Origin: Streptomyces sp. NRRL B-3428
Lineage (GTDB): Bacteria > Actinomycetota > Actinomycetes > Streptomycetales > Streptomycetaceae
Direction: 5' to 3'
Length of the DNA stretch: 64,000 nucleotides
Assembly: GCA_000721375.1 (NCBI GenBank)
Contig: JOGW01000012.1
Coordinates: 124,001-188,000 of the forward strand
Positions 8,569-16,886 of this stretch are shown piece by piece (the first letter of the stretch is position 1; each line of letters starts with the position of its first letter). The notes under the pieces are model-generated. The model searched no databases. It had not been told where the DNA came from and worked only from the letters and a program-made list of their open reading frames with translations. The position numbers were made by a program, and so were the translations under genes.

Positions 8569-9681
8569 ATGGCCGGGACTGACGGGGCCGTCGCCGTCGA
8601 CGAGGACGCACTGTATGTGCTGACCGCGGTGCTGCTCACGCCTGCCAAGTTCCCGAGCGTGCTCGGGGACGACTACCCGGAGGCCTGCGCTTCGCTCGGT
8701 CTGCTCCCGATCGTCGACGGCTACGGCCTCGTGCTCGGGCAGGACGCTCAGGGCGCGCGCTGGACCGTGGTGATCGACGACGTCTCGCTCGTCGCGGTCG
8801 CCATCGCCTCGTGGGACTGCGGTATGGAGTACGAACTCTCCCCCGACGACAACACGGTGGTCTCGGCGCTGCCCGGCTGGCCGCTCGCGGTGGCCGTGGC
8901 CGCACCGGGGATCCCTGATCCGCACGACCCCGAGCCCGACCCCGACGATCCCGAGGGCCTGGTCCTGTCTCCGCCGGACACCAACACGTGGGGTCCTGCC
9001 CAACGGCGCCTGGGGGCGGATGAGATCGCGCTGCAGTGGGCGATCTGGCGGGAGCAGATCGACGATGCGTCATTCGTGATCGCCGCGGACGCGGCCGGTG
9101 AGGTCGCGCGCGGGGAAGGCACGAGCGCGGAAGAGGCGGAGATGGCTTCCGCAGACGCTGCGGAGACGGCTTCCGCAGACGCTGTGGAAACGGCTTCCCA
9201 TGACGCTGCGGAGACGGTCGCCGATGACTCCTCCGGCGAAGAGGCGAAAGGTTCCGGCGCCGCTACGGAGGGCTCGGAGACCGAGGGCACGGACACACAG
9301 ACCGAGGCTGCGGAATCCGACTCGGACACAGACACGGACTCGATGACCGAGCAGTCCGCCGACGCCCCCGCACCCGATGCCCCCGAGCCCGACACCACGG
9401 ACGGCCCCGCCACCCGCAAGGCCATTCGCCGCGTCCTCGCCGAGGCCCGCGCCTACCTCGACACTCCCCCGCCGCTCGGCCGCGTCCGGTCCGCCTTCGC
9501 CACGGGCGAAGCGCGGATCCTGCGGGCCGACGGACCGGGCTGGTCGATGGTGGCGCGCACCGACGACATCGCCTTCGTTCTGCTCGACGAGGAGCCCGGC
9601 GAAGTGCTCCCCGTGGGCCGCGGCCCCGAACTCCCCGGCCTGCTCGAGGCCTTGGACAAGATGGCCGTACGCCCGTCCTGA
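8569..9681 (+). CDS. Hypothetical protein with acidic repeat linker
   Basis: A 370-aa protein starting at the ATG at 8569, seven codons after a further in-frame start, because GGGGAGG lies 8-13 bp upstream. It has two folded-looking ends (about 1-165 and 275-370) joined by a long acidic linker rich in Ala, Ser, Asp, Glu and Thr. The linker includes three tandem 24-bp repeats that encode ASADAAET-type units. The C-terminal segment SAFATGEARILRADGPGWSMVARTDDIAFVLLDEE looks like a compact beta domain that echoes a similar block near the N-terminus. No signal peptide or catalytic motif is seen. Function unknown. Confidence 0.75.
   Translation: MAGTDGAVAVDEDALYVLTAVLLTPAKFPSVLGDDYPEACASLGLLPIVDGYGLVLGQDAQGARWTVVIDDVSLVAVAIASWDCGMEYELSPDDNTVVSALPGWPLAVAVAAPGIPDPHDPEPDPDDPEGLVLSPPDTNTWGPAQRRLGADEIALQWAIWREQIDDASFVIAADAAGEVARGEGTSAEEAEMASADAAETASADAVETASHDAAETVADDSSGEEAKGSGAATEGSETEGTDTQTEAAESDSDTDTDSMTEQSADAPAPDAPEPDTTDGPATRKAIRRVLAEARAYLDTPPPLGRVRSAFATGEARILRADGPGWSMVARTDDIAFVLLDEEPGEVLPVGRGPELPGLLEALDKMAVRPS
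9145..9216 (+). repeat. Three 24-bp tandem repeats inside the linker of the 8569-9681 gene
   Basis: Units at 9145-9168, 9169-9192 and 9193-9216 are near-identical and keep the reading frame. They translate as ASADAAET, ASADAVET and ASHDAAET. The divergence is mostly synonymous or conservative, consistent with replication slippage in a disordered linker. Copy number may vary between strains. Confidence 0.9.
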
Positions 9682-9779
9682 GCAGCGGTGAAAGCTCCGC
9701 CGGAAGCGGCGGGCGAGCACGACGCAAGGTCGCTGACACCCGCTGCGGGCCCGTGACGGCCGCCCCGCATACTTGTGCG

Positions 9780-10409
9780 ATGGACACACCAAGGGCCTCC
9801 TGGCGCAACACCACGCACGACTGGGCCGGCACCGTCGACCTCGACCACCTCGCCCACATCCGCCGGAGCCCGGCCGCCTTCGCCCCGGGCGGCCCCCTGC
9901 ATCTGATCCTGGAAGTCGTCGCCTACGTGGCGGACGAGGCCGAGTACGGCAACGGCGGGCACTGCCGGATCACCCTGTTCCCCGACGGCTCGGTGGCGGT
10001 CGCCGACGACGGGCGGGGCACCGACACACGCGTCGACGAGCAGGGCCGCGTCGTGAAGAAGCCGGTCATGGCGACGAAGGATCTCCGGTTCTTCGACCTC
10101 CCCGACGCGCCCCGCCTGCCCGACGGGCATGCCCGCCGCGGGATGTCGGTCGTCGCCGCGCTGAGCGCATGGCTCGTCCATACCAACCGCCGCGCCAACG
10201 GCTCCTGGACGCAGCGATACGAGCACGGGGTGCCCACCACCGGCCTCGAACCGATCGCGGACGACCTCACGACCGGGACCACCGTGCACTTCCTGCCGGA
10301 TGCGCCCTTGTCCGCCGGCGACAGCGACATGCTCGATGACCTGGCACGCTTCGCTCCGTCGTGGCCACAGCTCTCCCTCAGCGTCGAGGACCACCGCGGC
10401 ACGGCGTGA
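9780..10409 (+). CDS. GyrB/GHKL-like ATPase-domain protein, stand-alone and divergent
   Basis: A 209-aa protein that corresponds only to the N-terminal ATPase half of a GyrB/ParE-like subunit. LHLILEVVAYVADEAEYG matches the GyrB N-box helix, VAVADDGRGTD matches the G1 box, and GMSVVAALSAWLVHTNRRANGSWTQRYEHGVP matches the G2/lid region. The catalytic Glu of the EVV motif is kept, but the position of the Mg-binding Asn in GyrB (EVVDNAIDE) is Tyr here. The ATP-lid glycines are also altered, so ATP hydrolysis may be lost. No topoisomerase or DNA-binding part follows. The ATG at 9780 begins the conserved block. Confidence 0.8.
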   Translation: MDTPRASWRNTTHDWAGTVDLDHLAHIRRSPAAFAPGGPLHLILEVVAYVADEAEYGNGGHCRITLFPDGSVAVADDGRGTDTRVDEQGRVVKKPVMATKDLRFFDLPDAPRLPDGHARRGMSVVAALSAWLVHTNRRANGSWTQRYEHGVPTTGLEPIADDLTTGTTVHFLPDAPLSAGDSDMLDDLARFAPSWPQLSLSVEDHRGTA

Positions 10410-10453
10410 AACCGCCGGCCACCTTGCGACCACCAGGTTTCGGGCGAGGGAAA

Positions 10454-10480
10454 GGGCGCGGACCACAAGAGCCCGCGCCC
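10454..10480. terminator. Bidirectional hairpin between convergent genes
   Basis: GGGCGCGG at 10454-10461 pairs with CCGCGCCC at 10473-10480 around an 11-nt loop. It sits between the stop of the GyrB-like gene and the stop of the small membrane-protein gene on the other strand. There is no U tract, as is usual in Streptomyces. Confidence 0.6.
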
Positions 10481-10507
10481 ACACCCGTATCCGAGGAGAA
10501 GAGGCGC

Positions 10508-10690
10508 TCAGCGCCCCAGTTCCTTGCGTGTCACCCGCCGGAGCCGGCGGCGCTGTGATTCGTCGAGGGTCAGATAGGCCGCTGCCGGGACGCCGAGGAC
10601 GATGAGCATCGCTGCCCACCAGGGCAGCCAGATCAGCAGGATGAGCCCCGCCGCCACACCACCCGCGGCGATTTTCGCGTTCCTGGACAT
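10508..10690 (-). CDS. Small two-helix membrane protein
   Basis: A 60-aa protein. The ATG at 10690 has GGAGG eight bases upstream; the frame continues up but unsupported. After a short basic start there are two hydrophobic stretches, AGGVAAGLILLIWLPWWAAM and LIVLGVPAAAYLTL, then a strongly basic tail (ESQRRRLRRVTRKELGR). This predicts a small inner-membrane hairpin protein. I do not recognise a family. It is monocistronic between convergent and same-strand neighbours. Confidence 0.65.
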   Translation of the reverse strand: MSRNAKIAAGGVAAGLILLIWLPWWAAMLIVLGVPAAAYLTLDESQRRRLRRVTRKELGR

Positions 10691-10827
10691 CAGTGTCGCC
10701 TCCTTCGCGGCTGCCGCCGCTCTCTGCAGTGGAGAACGGGTCCGCCGCCGCGCTGGTTCCAGTCTGAACCCTGACTCGACCCTGAGGTCCGGCCCGGACA
10801 ATTCCCCTAGCCACTCGGCTTCCCCGG

Positions 10828-11868
10828 CTAATCGACCCGCAACGGCTCACCCACCTCACGCAGGTGGCCGAGCGCCTGCCGGTACGAGTCGACGGCGCCG
10901 GTCTCCGTGTACGGGATACCCACCGTGCGGCAGTGTGTGCGCACCAGCGGCTGGGCCAGGCGCAGATGCGGGCGGGGCATGCTGGGGAAGAGGTGGTGCT
11001 CGATCTGGTAGTTGAGGCCGCCGAGCAGCCAGTCGGTGACCGGGCCGCCGCGGATGTTGCGCGAGGTGAGGACCTGGCGGCGCAGATGGCCCCAGCGCTC
11101 GGTGGTGCTGTCGGGCATGGGCATGCCCTTGTGGTTGGGCGCGAAGGCCAGGCCCAGGTGGAGTCCGAAGAGCGCCTGGTGGATCAGGGCGAAGAGGACG
11201 GCCTTGCCGGGTGACATGACGAGCAGGAGGAGCGTCGTGTACGCGGCCACGTGGATCAGCAGGAGCAGTCCCTCCACCGCACGTTCGCGCGGGGACTGCC
11301 GGCGCAGGTCCTTGAAGCCCTGAACCTTCAGGTTGAGGCCTTCGAGCAGACAGAGCGGGAAGAAGAGCCATGCCTGGTGGCGGGTGAGCCAGGCCTTGAA
11401 CCCGGTGCGGCCGACGCTGTGCTCGCCGGCGAAGACCAGCACGTCGGGCGCCACGTCGGGGTCCTTGTCGACGTGGTTGGGGTTGGCGTGATGGCGGTTG
11501 TGCTTGTCGTTCCACCAGGCCGCGCTGGTGCCGACGAGCAGGTTGGCGTGGATCAGGCCGAGCACCCGGTTCACCGAGCGCTTGCCGGCGATCTGCGAGT
11601 GGCCCGCGTCATGGCCGATGAACGAGGTGCGTGCCGAGAACAACGCGAGCGGCAGGGCAAGAAGCAGCGTCCACCACGAGTTGCCGATCAGCACCATGGC
11701 GGTGACCACGGCCGCGAGTGCGAGCGTGTTCACGGCGATACTCCGCGCGTACCAGCCGATACGGCGCTCCAGGAGCCCCTGGCCTCTGACGGTGCGCAGA
11801 AGTGGTGCGAACTCGCTGCCTCGGTCTACGGCGGCGGGTCGTTCCCGCACAGGGGCTGCGGTCGTCAT
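10828..11868 (-). CDS. Membrane fatty acid desaturase (front-end/acyl-lipid type)
   Basis: A 346-aa integral-membrane di-iron desaturase. His box 1 is HDAGH (86-90), box 2 HNRHH (123-127), and box 3 QIEHH near residue 289, with hydrophobic helices about 45-78 and 190-240. The Gln in box 3 (QIEHH) is typical of front-end or linoleoyl-CoA type desaturases. No cytochrome b5 domain is fused, so electrons must come from a separate ferredoxin or flavodoxin system. The ATG at 11868 is supported by an upstream GGAG-like site and by the start of conserved sequence. A 17-bp palindrome lies 60 bp upstream, a possible operator. Confidence 0.9.
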   Translation of the reverse strand: MTTAAPVRERPAAVDRGSEFAPLLRTVRGQGLLERRIGWYARSIAVNTLALAAVVTAMVLIGNSWWTLLLALPLALFSARTSFIGHDAGHSQIAGKRSVNRVLGLIHANLLVGTSAAWWNDKHNRHHANPNHVDKDPDVAPDVLVFAGEHSVGRTGFKAWLTRHQAWLFFPLCLLEGLNLKVQGFKDLRRQSPRERAVEGLLLLIHVAAYTTLLLLVMSPGKAVLFALIHQALFGLHLGLAFAPNHKGMPMPDSTTERWGHLRRQVLTSRNIRGGPVTDWLLGGLNYQIEHHLFPSMPRPHLRLAQPLVRTHCRTVGIPYTETGAVDSYRQALGHLREVGEPLRVD

Positions 11869-11927
11869 GGCAGGTCTCCGGTCTCTCTTGCGATCGGTCT
11901 GACCTGCATAAACGTAGATTCCCTCAC

Positions 11928-11944
11928 CCCATGGCAACCATGGG
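11928..11944. promoter_or_regulatory. 17-bp perfect palindrome in desaturase/helicase divergent promoter
   Basis: CCCATGG-CAA-CCATGGG is a perfect inverted repeat with 7-bp arms. On the minus strand it contains TTGCCA, which could serve as a -35 hexamer for the desaturase gene, so a protein bound here would block that promoter. No adjacent regulator gene is obvious. Confidence 0.4.
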
Positions 11945-12143
11945 ACCACCACCCTTGTACGCAGGGGTGCCAGCCCCCGGCCGCCTGGGGCGAACCCCCT
12001 GCGGAGGTGGACCCAGCACCACCCCCGCACCCGAGGTGTGATCGGCATCACCAGTGGGTGACCCACATACGGTCCGGGCGTCAGGTACCCTCGGCCGCTC
12101 CGGTCTTCTAGTCAAACTTGAGGAATCAGCCATCGCTGAGCAC

Positions 12144-14966
12144 GTGCTCGTCCCGCCCACCGCTGCCGAGATCCTTCAACTCACTCGTTGCGCCGTGGTG
12201 TTCCTGCCCGGTACCCCCGCCCGCACCAGCCGGTTCGCGTTCTGGCGCGAGGACGCGACGGCCCTGGACGGGCCCCTCGACGAGCTGACCGTCGCGCTGC
12301 CCGGTGCGGACGGCGTGGAGGCCGTCCAGGTCCCGGCGCGCCTGCTCCCCGTACGCGAGGCCCTGCCGGTTCTTGCGCGTGCGCGCGTCGACGCCGGGGC
12401 GCACCCGGCCGCCGCTTTCTGGGGTGCGGCCACTCTGTACGCGCTCCAACTGACCGCACGTGGGCTCCTGTTGCCCGGCCTCACCGAACAGGACGAGGAC
12501 GCGTGGCGGGCCGGACCGCTCACGGCCGACGATCTGGAACGGGTGCGGGAACTGGCCGCCGCGATGCCGCCCCAGGCCCATGCCGTACCGCTGGACGACG
12601 ACCTCCTGCTGTCGGAGCCCGAGTCGCTGGTCCGTCGTTTCCTCGACGCGGTCGCCGACACCCTGCCCCGCTCCCCCGCCGCGCCGCTCGCCGCGGGCCA
12701 GCAGGCGTATGCGGCACAGGCCCCGCAGCACCTCCCCGAACAGCGGGACTGGGCGGCCGATGTGGCCGCCGGTCATGACGCGGGTGTGCGGCTCTCGCTG
12801 CGCGTCGAGATCCTCGGCATCGAGCACGGCGATGCACGGTTCCGCGCCGTGCTGCAGATGCACAGCGCCGCCGACCCCTCCCGGATCGCCGACGCGGGCG
12901 ACGTATGGGCCGAATCCTCGGCGGCGGCAGCGGCGTTCGGGCCGCGCAGCCGGTTCGACGCCTTGCTCGCACTGCGCCGGGCCGCCCGTGCCTGGGCGCC
13001 CCTCGCCCCGCTGCTCTCGGCCGCGGTGCCGGACGAGGTGGAGCTCGCGGACGAAGAGATCACCGAGCTGCTCGGTGCGGGCGCGCGGGCGCTCGCGGGC
13101 GCCGGTGTCGAGGTTCACTGGCCGCGCGAGCTGGCCCGCAAGCTGACGGCGCGGGCGGTGATCGGTCCGCCCGGTGACCAGCAGGGCATGGACGGCGGCC
13201 CGTCGATGCTCTCGCCCGATGCCCTGCTCGCCTTCAACTGGCGTTTCGCACTGGGTGATCAGGAGCTGACCCGCGCCGAACTCGACGCGCTGGCCGAGTC
13301 GCACCGCCCGCTGGTCCGGCTGCGCGACCAGTGGGTCCTGATCGATCCCGATGAGGCCCGCCGGGCCCGCGAGCATGAGGACCGCAAGGTAACGCCTGTC
13401 GACGCGCTCGGCGCGGTGCTCACCGGGTCCACCGAGTTCGCCGGCCGTCGCGTCGAAGTGGCGGCGAGCGGCTGGCTGGCCGCGCTGCGCGACCGCCTCG
13501 CCGACCCTGAGGCCTCGACAGCGGTGGCCCAACCCGCCGCGCTCACCGCGACGTTGCGCGACTACCAGCTGCGCGGTCTGGGCTGGCTCGCGACGATGAC
13601 GGAGCTGGGGCTCGGCGGCTGTCTCGCCGACGACATGGGTCTCGGCAAGACCATCACCCTCATCTCGCTGCATCTGCACCGCCGGCAGGCCGAGAACACC
13701 GCGGGCCCGACGCTGGTCGTCTGCCCGACCTCCCTGATGGGCAACTGGCAGCGCGAGATCGAGAAGTTCGCGCCCGGTACGCCCGTACGCCGCTTCCACG
13801 GTCAGGCCCGCAGCCTCGAAGGCCTGGCGAACGACGAGTTCGTCCTCACCACGTACGGCACCATGCGCCTGGACACCGAGACCCTGGCCGACCGTACCTG
13901 GGGCATGGTCGTGGCCGACGAGGCGCAGCACGTGAAGAACCCGTACTCGGCGACCGCCAAGCAACTGCGCACGCTGCCCGCCCGGGCACGGGTCGCGCTC
14001 ACCGGCACCCCGGTCGAGAACAACCTGTCCGAGCTGTGGGCCATCCTCGACTGGACGACCCCCGGTCTCCTCGGCCGCCTCGGCACGTTCCGCAGCCGTT
14101 ACGCGCAGGCCGTGGAGAGCGGCAGCGACCCGGCGGCGGCCGAGCGGCTCTCGAAGCTGGTCCGTCCGTTCCTGCTGCGCCGGCGCAAGTCGGATCCGGG
14201 GATCGCCCCCGAGCTGCCGCCCAAGACCGAGACGGACCGCGCCGTTTCGCTCACACCCGAGCAGACCGGTCTGTACGAGGCCGTGGTCCGCGAGACGCTC
14301 GCCGCGATCTCGGAGGCGGGCGGGATGGAGCGCCGCGGCCTGATCGTGAAGCTGCTCACCGGGCTGAAGCAGATCTGCAACCACCCGGCGCAGTATCTGA
14401 AGGAGGAGCGGCCCACGATTCCGGGCCGTTCCGGAAAGCTGGAGCTCCTCGACGAACTGCTCGACACGATCCTCGCCGAGGACGCGAGCGTCCTTGTCTT
14501 CACGCAGTACGTGCAGATGGCGCGGCTGATCGAGAAGCATCTGGCGACCCGGGGCGTACGGACGCAGTTCCTGCACGGCGGTACGCCGGTCGCCGAGCGC
14601 GAGGCGATGGTGGGCCGTTTCCAGGAGGGCGAAGTCCCGGTGTTCCTGCTGTCGTTGAAGGCCGCGGGCACGGGTCTCAACCTGACCCGGGCCGAACACG
14701 TCGTGCACTACGACCGCTGGTGGAACCCGGCCGTCGAGGCCCAGGCCACCGACCGCGCGTACCGCATCGGGCAGACGCGTCCCGTCCAGGTGCACCGGCT
14801 GATCGCCGAGGGCACCATCGAGGAACGGATCGCCGCGCTCCTTGAGCGCAAGAAGAATCTCGCCGACTCCGTGCTCGGCTCCGGCGAGGCGGCGTTGACC
14901 GAACTCACCGACGCCGAACTGGCAGAGCTGGTCCAGCTGGGCCAACTAGGAGGAGCTGCCCGATGA
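12144..14966 (+). CDS. SNF2-family DEAD/DEAH helicase
   Basis: An about 940-aa Swi2/Snf2 ATPase. The N-terminal 400 residues are the bacterial SNF2 accessory region (DUF3670-like). The motor follows: LRDYQLRGLGWLATM (Q/Ia), Walker A DDMGLGKT (about 496), VVADEAQHVKNP (motif II with DEAQ), then lobe 2 with VLVFTQYVQMARLIEKHL, SLKAAGTGLNLTRAEHVVHYDRWWNPAVEAQATDRAYRIGQ. The product probably remodels protein-DNA complexes. The start is uncertain: GTG at 12144 is used, a GTG at 12054 is in frame, and the best Shine-Dalgarno (GAGGAA) instead precedes an ATC. The stop overlaps the next start as ATGA. Confidence 0.93.
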   Translation: MLVPPTAAEILQLTRCAVVFLPGTPARTSRFAFWREDATALDGPLDELTVALPGADGVEAVQVPARLLPVREALPVLARARVDAGAHPAAAFWGAATLYALQLTARGLLLPGLTEQDEDAWRAGPLTADDLERVRELAAAMPPQAHAVPLDDDLLLSEPESLVRRFLDAVADTLPRSPAAPLAAGQQAYAAQAPQHLPEQRDWAADVAAGHDAGVRLSLRVEILGIEHGDARFRAVLQMHSAADPSRIADAGDVWAESSAAAAAFGPRSRFDALLALRRAARAWAPLAPLLSAAVPDEVELADEEITELLGAGARALAGAGVEVHWPRELARKLTARAVIGPPGDQQGMDGGPSMLSPDALLAFNWRFALGDQELTRAELDALAESHRPLVRLRDQWVLIDPDEARRAREHEDRKVTPVDALGAVLTGSTEFAGRRVEVAASGWLAALRDRLADPEASTAVAQPAALTATLRDYQLRGLGWLATMTELGLGGCLADDMGLGKTITLISLHLHRRQAENTAGPTLVVCPTSLMGNWQREIEKFAPGTPVRRFHGQARSLEGLANDEFVLTTYGTMRLDTETLADRTWGMVVADEAQHVKNPYSATAKQLRTLPARARVALTGTPVENNLSELWAILDWTTPGLLGRLGTFRSRYAQAVESGSDPAAAERLSKLVRPFLLRRRKSDPGIAPELPPKTETDRAVSLTPEQTGLYEAVVRETLAAISEAGGMERRGLIVKLLTGLKQICNHPAQYLKEERPTIPGRSGKLELLDELLDTILAEDASVLVFTQYVQMARLIEKHLATRGVRTQFLHGGTPVAEREAMVGRFQEGEVPVFLLSLKAAGTGLNLTRAEHVVHYDRWWNPAVEAQATDRAYRIGQTRPVQVHRLIAEGTIEERIAALLERKKNLADSVLGSGEAALTELTDAELAELVQLGQLGGAAR

Positions 14967-16222
14967 GCACGAGTGAAGAGCGCACCTTCGAACCCCTGCC
15001 GCCCGCCCATGGCCGCGGCTTCGCCACCACCTGGTGGGGGTTGGCCTGGCTGAAGGCCCTTGAGGACACGGCTCTGGACAACAAGCAGACCAAGGCCGGC
15101 CGCAGACTCGCACGGGCCGGCGCGGTCGGTGCGGTGTCGGTACGGCCCGGCCGGATCACGGCCGTGGTCCAGGAGAAGGGACGGGCGGCCTTCCGTTCCG
15201 ACGTACTGCTGCAGCAGCTCGGCGAGGACGAGTGGGACCAGTTCCTCGACATGGCGGCCGAGAGCGCCGGGCATATCGCGGCGCTGCTCGACCGTGAGAT
15301 GCCGCCGCATCTGGTCGAGGACGCCTCCGCCAGGGGCATCGAACTCCTGCCGGGCATCGGCGACCTGGAACCCGAATGCACCTGTGAGGCCTGGGACCAC
15401 TGTGCTCATACGGCCGCACTCAGCTATCAGATGGCGCGCCTGCTCGACCAGGATCCCTTCGCCCTGCTCCTGATGCGAGGGCGTGGCGAGCGGGCGCTGC
15501 TCGACGAGTTGCAGGTACGCAGTGTGGCGCGCGCGTCCGCCGCTCCTGAGCAGGCGCCCGAGCCGCAGTCCGCACAGGGCGTGCCGGCCGAGGAGGCCTA
15601 TGCGATGGGCGCGATCCTGCCGCCGCTGCCCGCGCTGCCCACGGTGCCCGAGGAGCCGGGTCGCCCGCCCGTCCTCGACACCGAGACCGCTCCCGCGCCT
15701 GGGCTCGATGTCGGCGCGGTCGAATCCCTGGCCGCGTGGGCCGCGGCCAGGGCGCACCAGTTGCTCGGCGCCGCAGTGTCGCAGCGGCCGCTGCCCGCGC
15801 CCCTGGGCGAGAGCCAGGATGCGGTGAGGCTCGCCGTCGGAGCGTCTACCCAGGTCCGCGCCCGGCTGGCCGAGGGCACGGGACGTGGCCGGGACGAACT
15901 CGAACTCGCCATACGGGCATGGGAGTTCGGCGGCGCGTCGGCGCTCGACGTACTGGAGGAGGAGTGGACGCCGTCCCCCGACGAGGCGGCGCGCGCCCGC
16001 GCCGCACTCGACGCGGCCTGGGAGGACGACGACCGTCCGCGGCTCAAGGCGGCACGCAACCGCTGGACCTTCGCCGACAGCCCGAACCAACTGCGTCTGG
16101 GCCGCGACGGCCGCTGGTGGCCGTACCGCAAGGAAGGCGGTCGCTGGACCCCGGCCGGACCTGCGGGAGCGGATCCCGCGGCGGCGCTGGCGGGGGTTCT
16201 CGCCGAGGAGCCGATCGCCTAG
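14963..16222 (+). CDS. SWIM zinc-finger protein, helicase partner
   Basis: A 419-aa protein whose SWIM finger CTCEAWDHCAH lies around residues 139-149 (CxC...CxH). SWIM fingers bind DNA or proteins and are recurrently encoded beside SNF2 helicases in actinomycetes. The ATGA overlap with the helicase gene (14963-14966) shows the two are made together, so a helicase-SWIM complex is likely. Beyond the finger there is a Pro/Ala-rich middle and a helical C-terminus ending in a W/R-rich block (RLGRDGRWWPYRKEGGRW). Confidence 0.9.
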   Translation: MSTSEERTFEPLPPAHGRGFATTWWGLAWLKALEDTALDNKQTKAGRRLARAGAVGAVSVRPGRITAVVQEKGRAAFRSDVLLQQLGEDEWDQFLDMAAESAGHIAALLDREMPPHLVEDASARGIELLPGIGDLEPECTCEAWDHCAHTAALSYQMARLLDQDPFALLLMRGRGERALLDELQVRSVARASAAPEQAPEPQSAQGVPAEEAYAMGAILPPLPALPTVPEEPGRPPVLDTETAPAPGLDVGAVESLAAWAAARAHQLLGAAVSQRPLPAPLGESQDAVRLAVGASTQVRARLAEGTGRGRDELELAIRAWEFGGASALDVLEEEWTPSPDEAARARAALDAAWEDDDRPRLKAARNRWTFADSPNQLRLGRDGRWWPYRKEGGRWTPAGPAGADPAAALAGVLAEEPIA

Positions 16223-16232
16223 GGTCGCGCGG

Positions 16233-16886
16233 GTGCCTGATCTCTCGTATCTGACATCCGTCCGCCAGTCGTACGACACCGTCGCGGCGACCTACGCCGC
16301 CCAGGTCCCCTCCCCGGCCGAACTCGACCCGGTCTCCCGGGCCATGCTCGGCGCGTTCGCCGATTCGGTACGGGAGAGGGGCGGTGGGGTCGTCGCGGAC
16401 GTGGGCTGCGGGCCCGGGTTCGTGACGGCGTATCTGGCGGAGCGCGGTCTTTCGGTGACCGGTGTCGATCTGTCGCCCGCGATGGTCGGGCTCGCGCGGG
16501 CCGCCCATCCCGCGCTGCCGTTCTGTGTCGGGTCGATGACCGGGCTGCCGTATGCGGACGGGGTGCTCGGCGGCCTCCTCGCGTACTACAGCGTGCACCA
16601 CACACCGCCGCAGGCGTTGCCGGTCGTGTTCGCCGAGTTCCGCCGGGTGCTCGCGCCCGGCGGACAGCTCATGATCGCCGGCTATGTGGGTTCCGGCGAG
16701 GAGCTGCGGCCCACCCAGGCGTACGGAGGTCACCCTGTCTCGTACGGGAGTTATCTGCGGCCGCCGCAGGAGATCTCGGACCTGCTGCGGCAGTCGGACC
16801 TGGAAGTGACCGCCCGGATGGTGCAGGAGCCGACGGGAACGGCCAAGCGTTCCGTCGGCACCTTCCTTGCCCGCAGGCCTACTTGA
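16233..16886 (+). CDS. Class I SAM-dependent methyltransferase
   Basis: A 217-aa methyltransferase. Motif I is VADVGCGPGFVTAYL, the acidic residue after strand 2 is in VTGVDLSPAMV, and the later region is LLAYYSVHHTPPQALPVVFAEFRRVLAPGGQLMIAGYVG. The GTG at 16233 lies 10 bp after the SWIM gene stop, so it is probably the third gene of that operon. The substrate is unknown. Its last 8 bp overlap the convergent gene on the other strand. Confidence 0.83.
   Translation: MPDLSYLTSVRQSYDTVAATYAAQVPSPAELDPVSRAMLGAFADSVRERGGGVVADVGCGPGFVTAYLAERGLSVTGVDLSPAMVGLARAAHPALPFCVGSMTGLPYADGVLGGLLAYYSVHHTPPQALPVVFAEFRRVLAPGGQLMIAGYVGSGEELRPTQAYGGHPVSYGSYLRPPQEISDLLRQSDLEVTARMVQEPTGTAKRSVGTFLARRPT

Noticed and set aside
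12126..14945. Long open frame on the minus strand across the SNF2 helicase gene
   Set aside because: Antisense shadow; the composition is Arg/Gly/His-rich and the plus strand has all helicase motifs.
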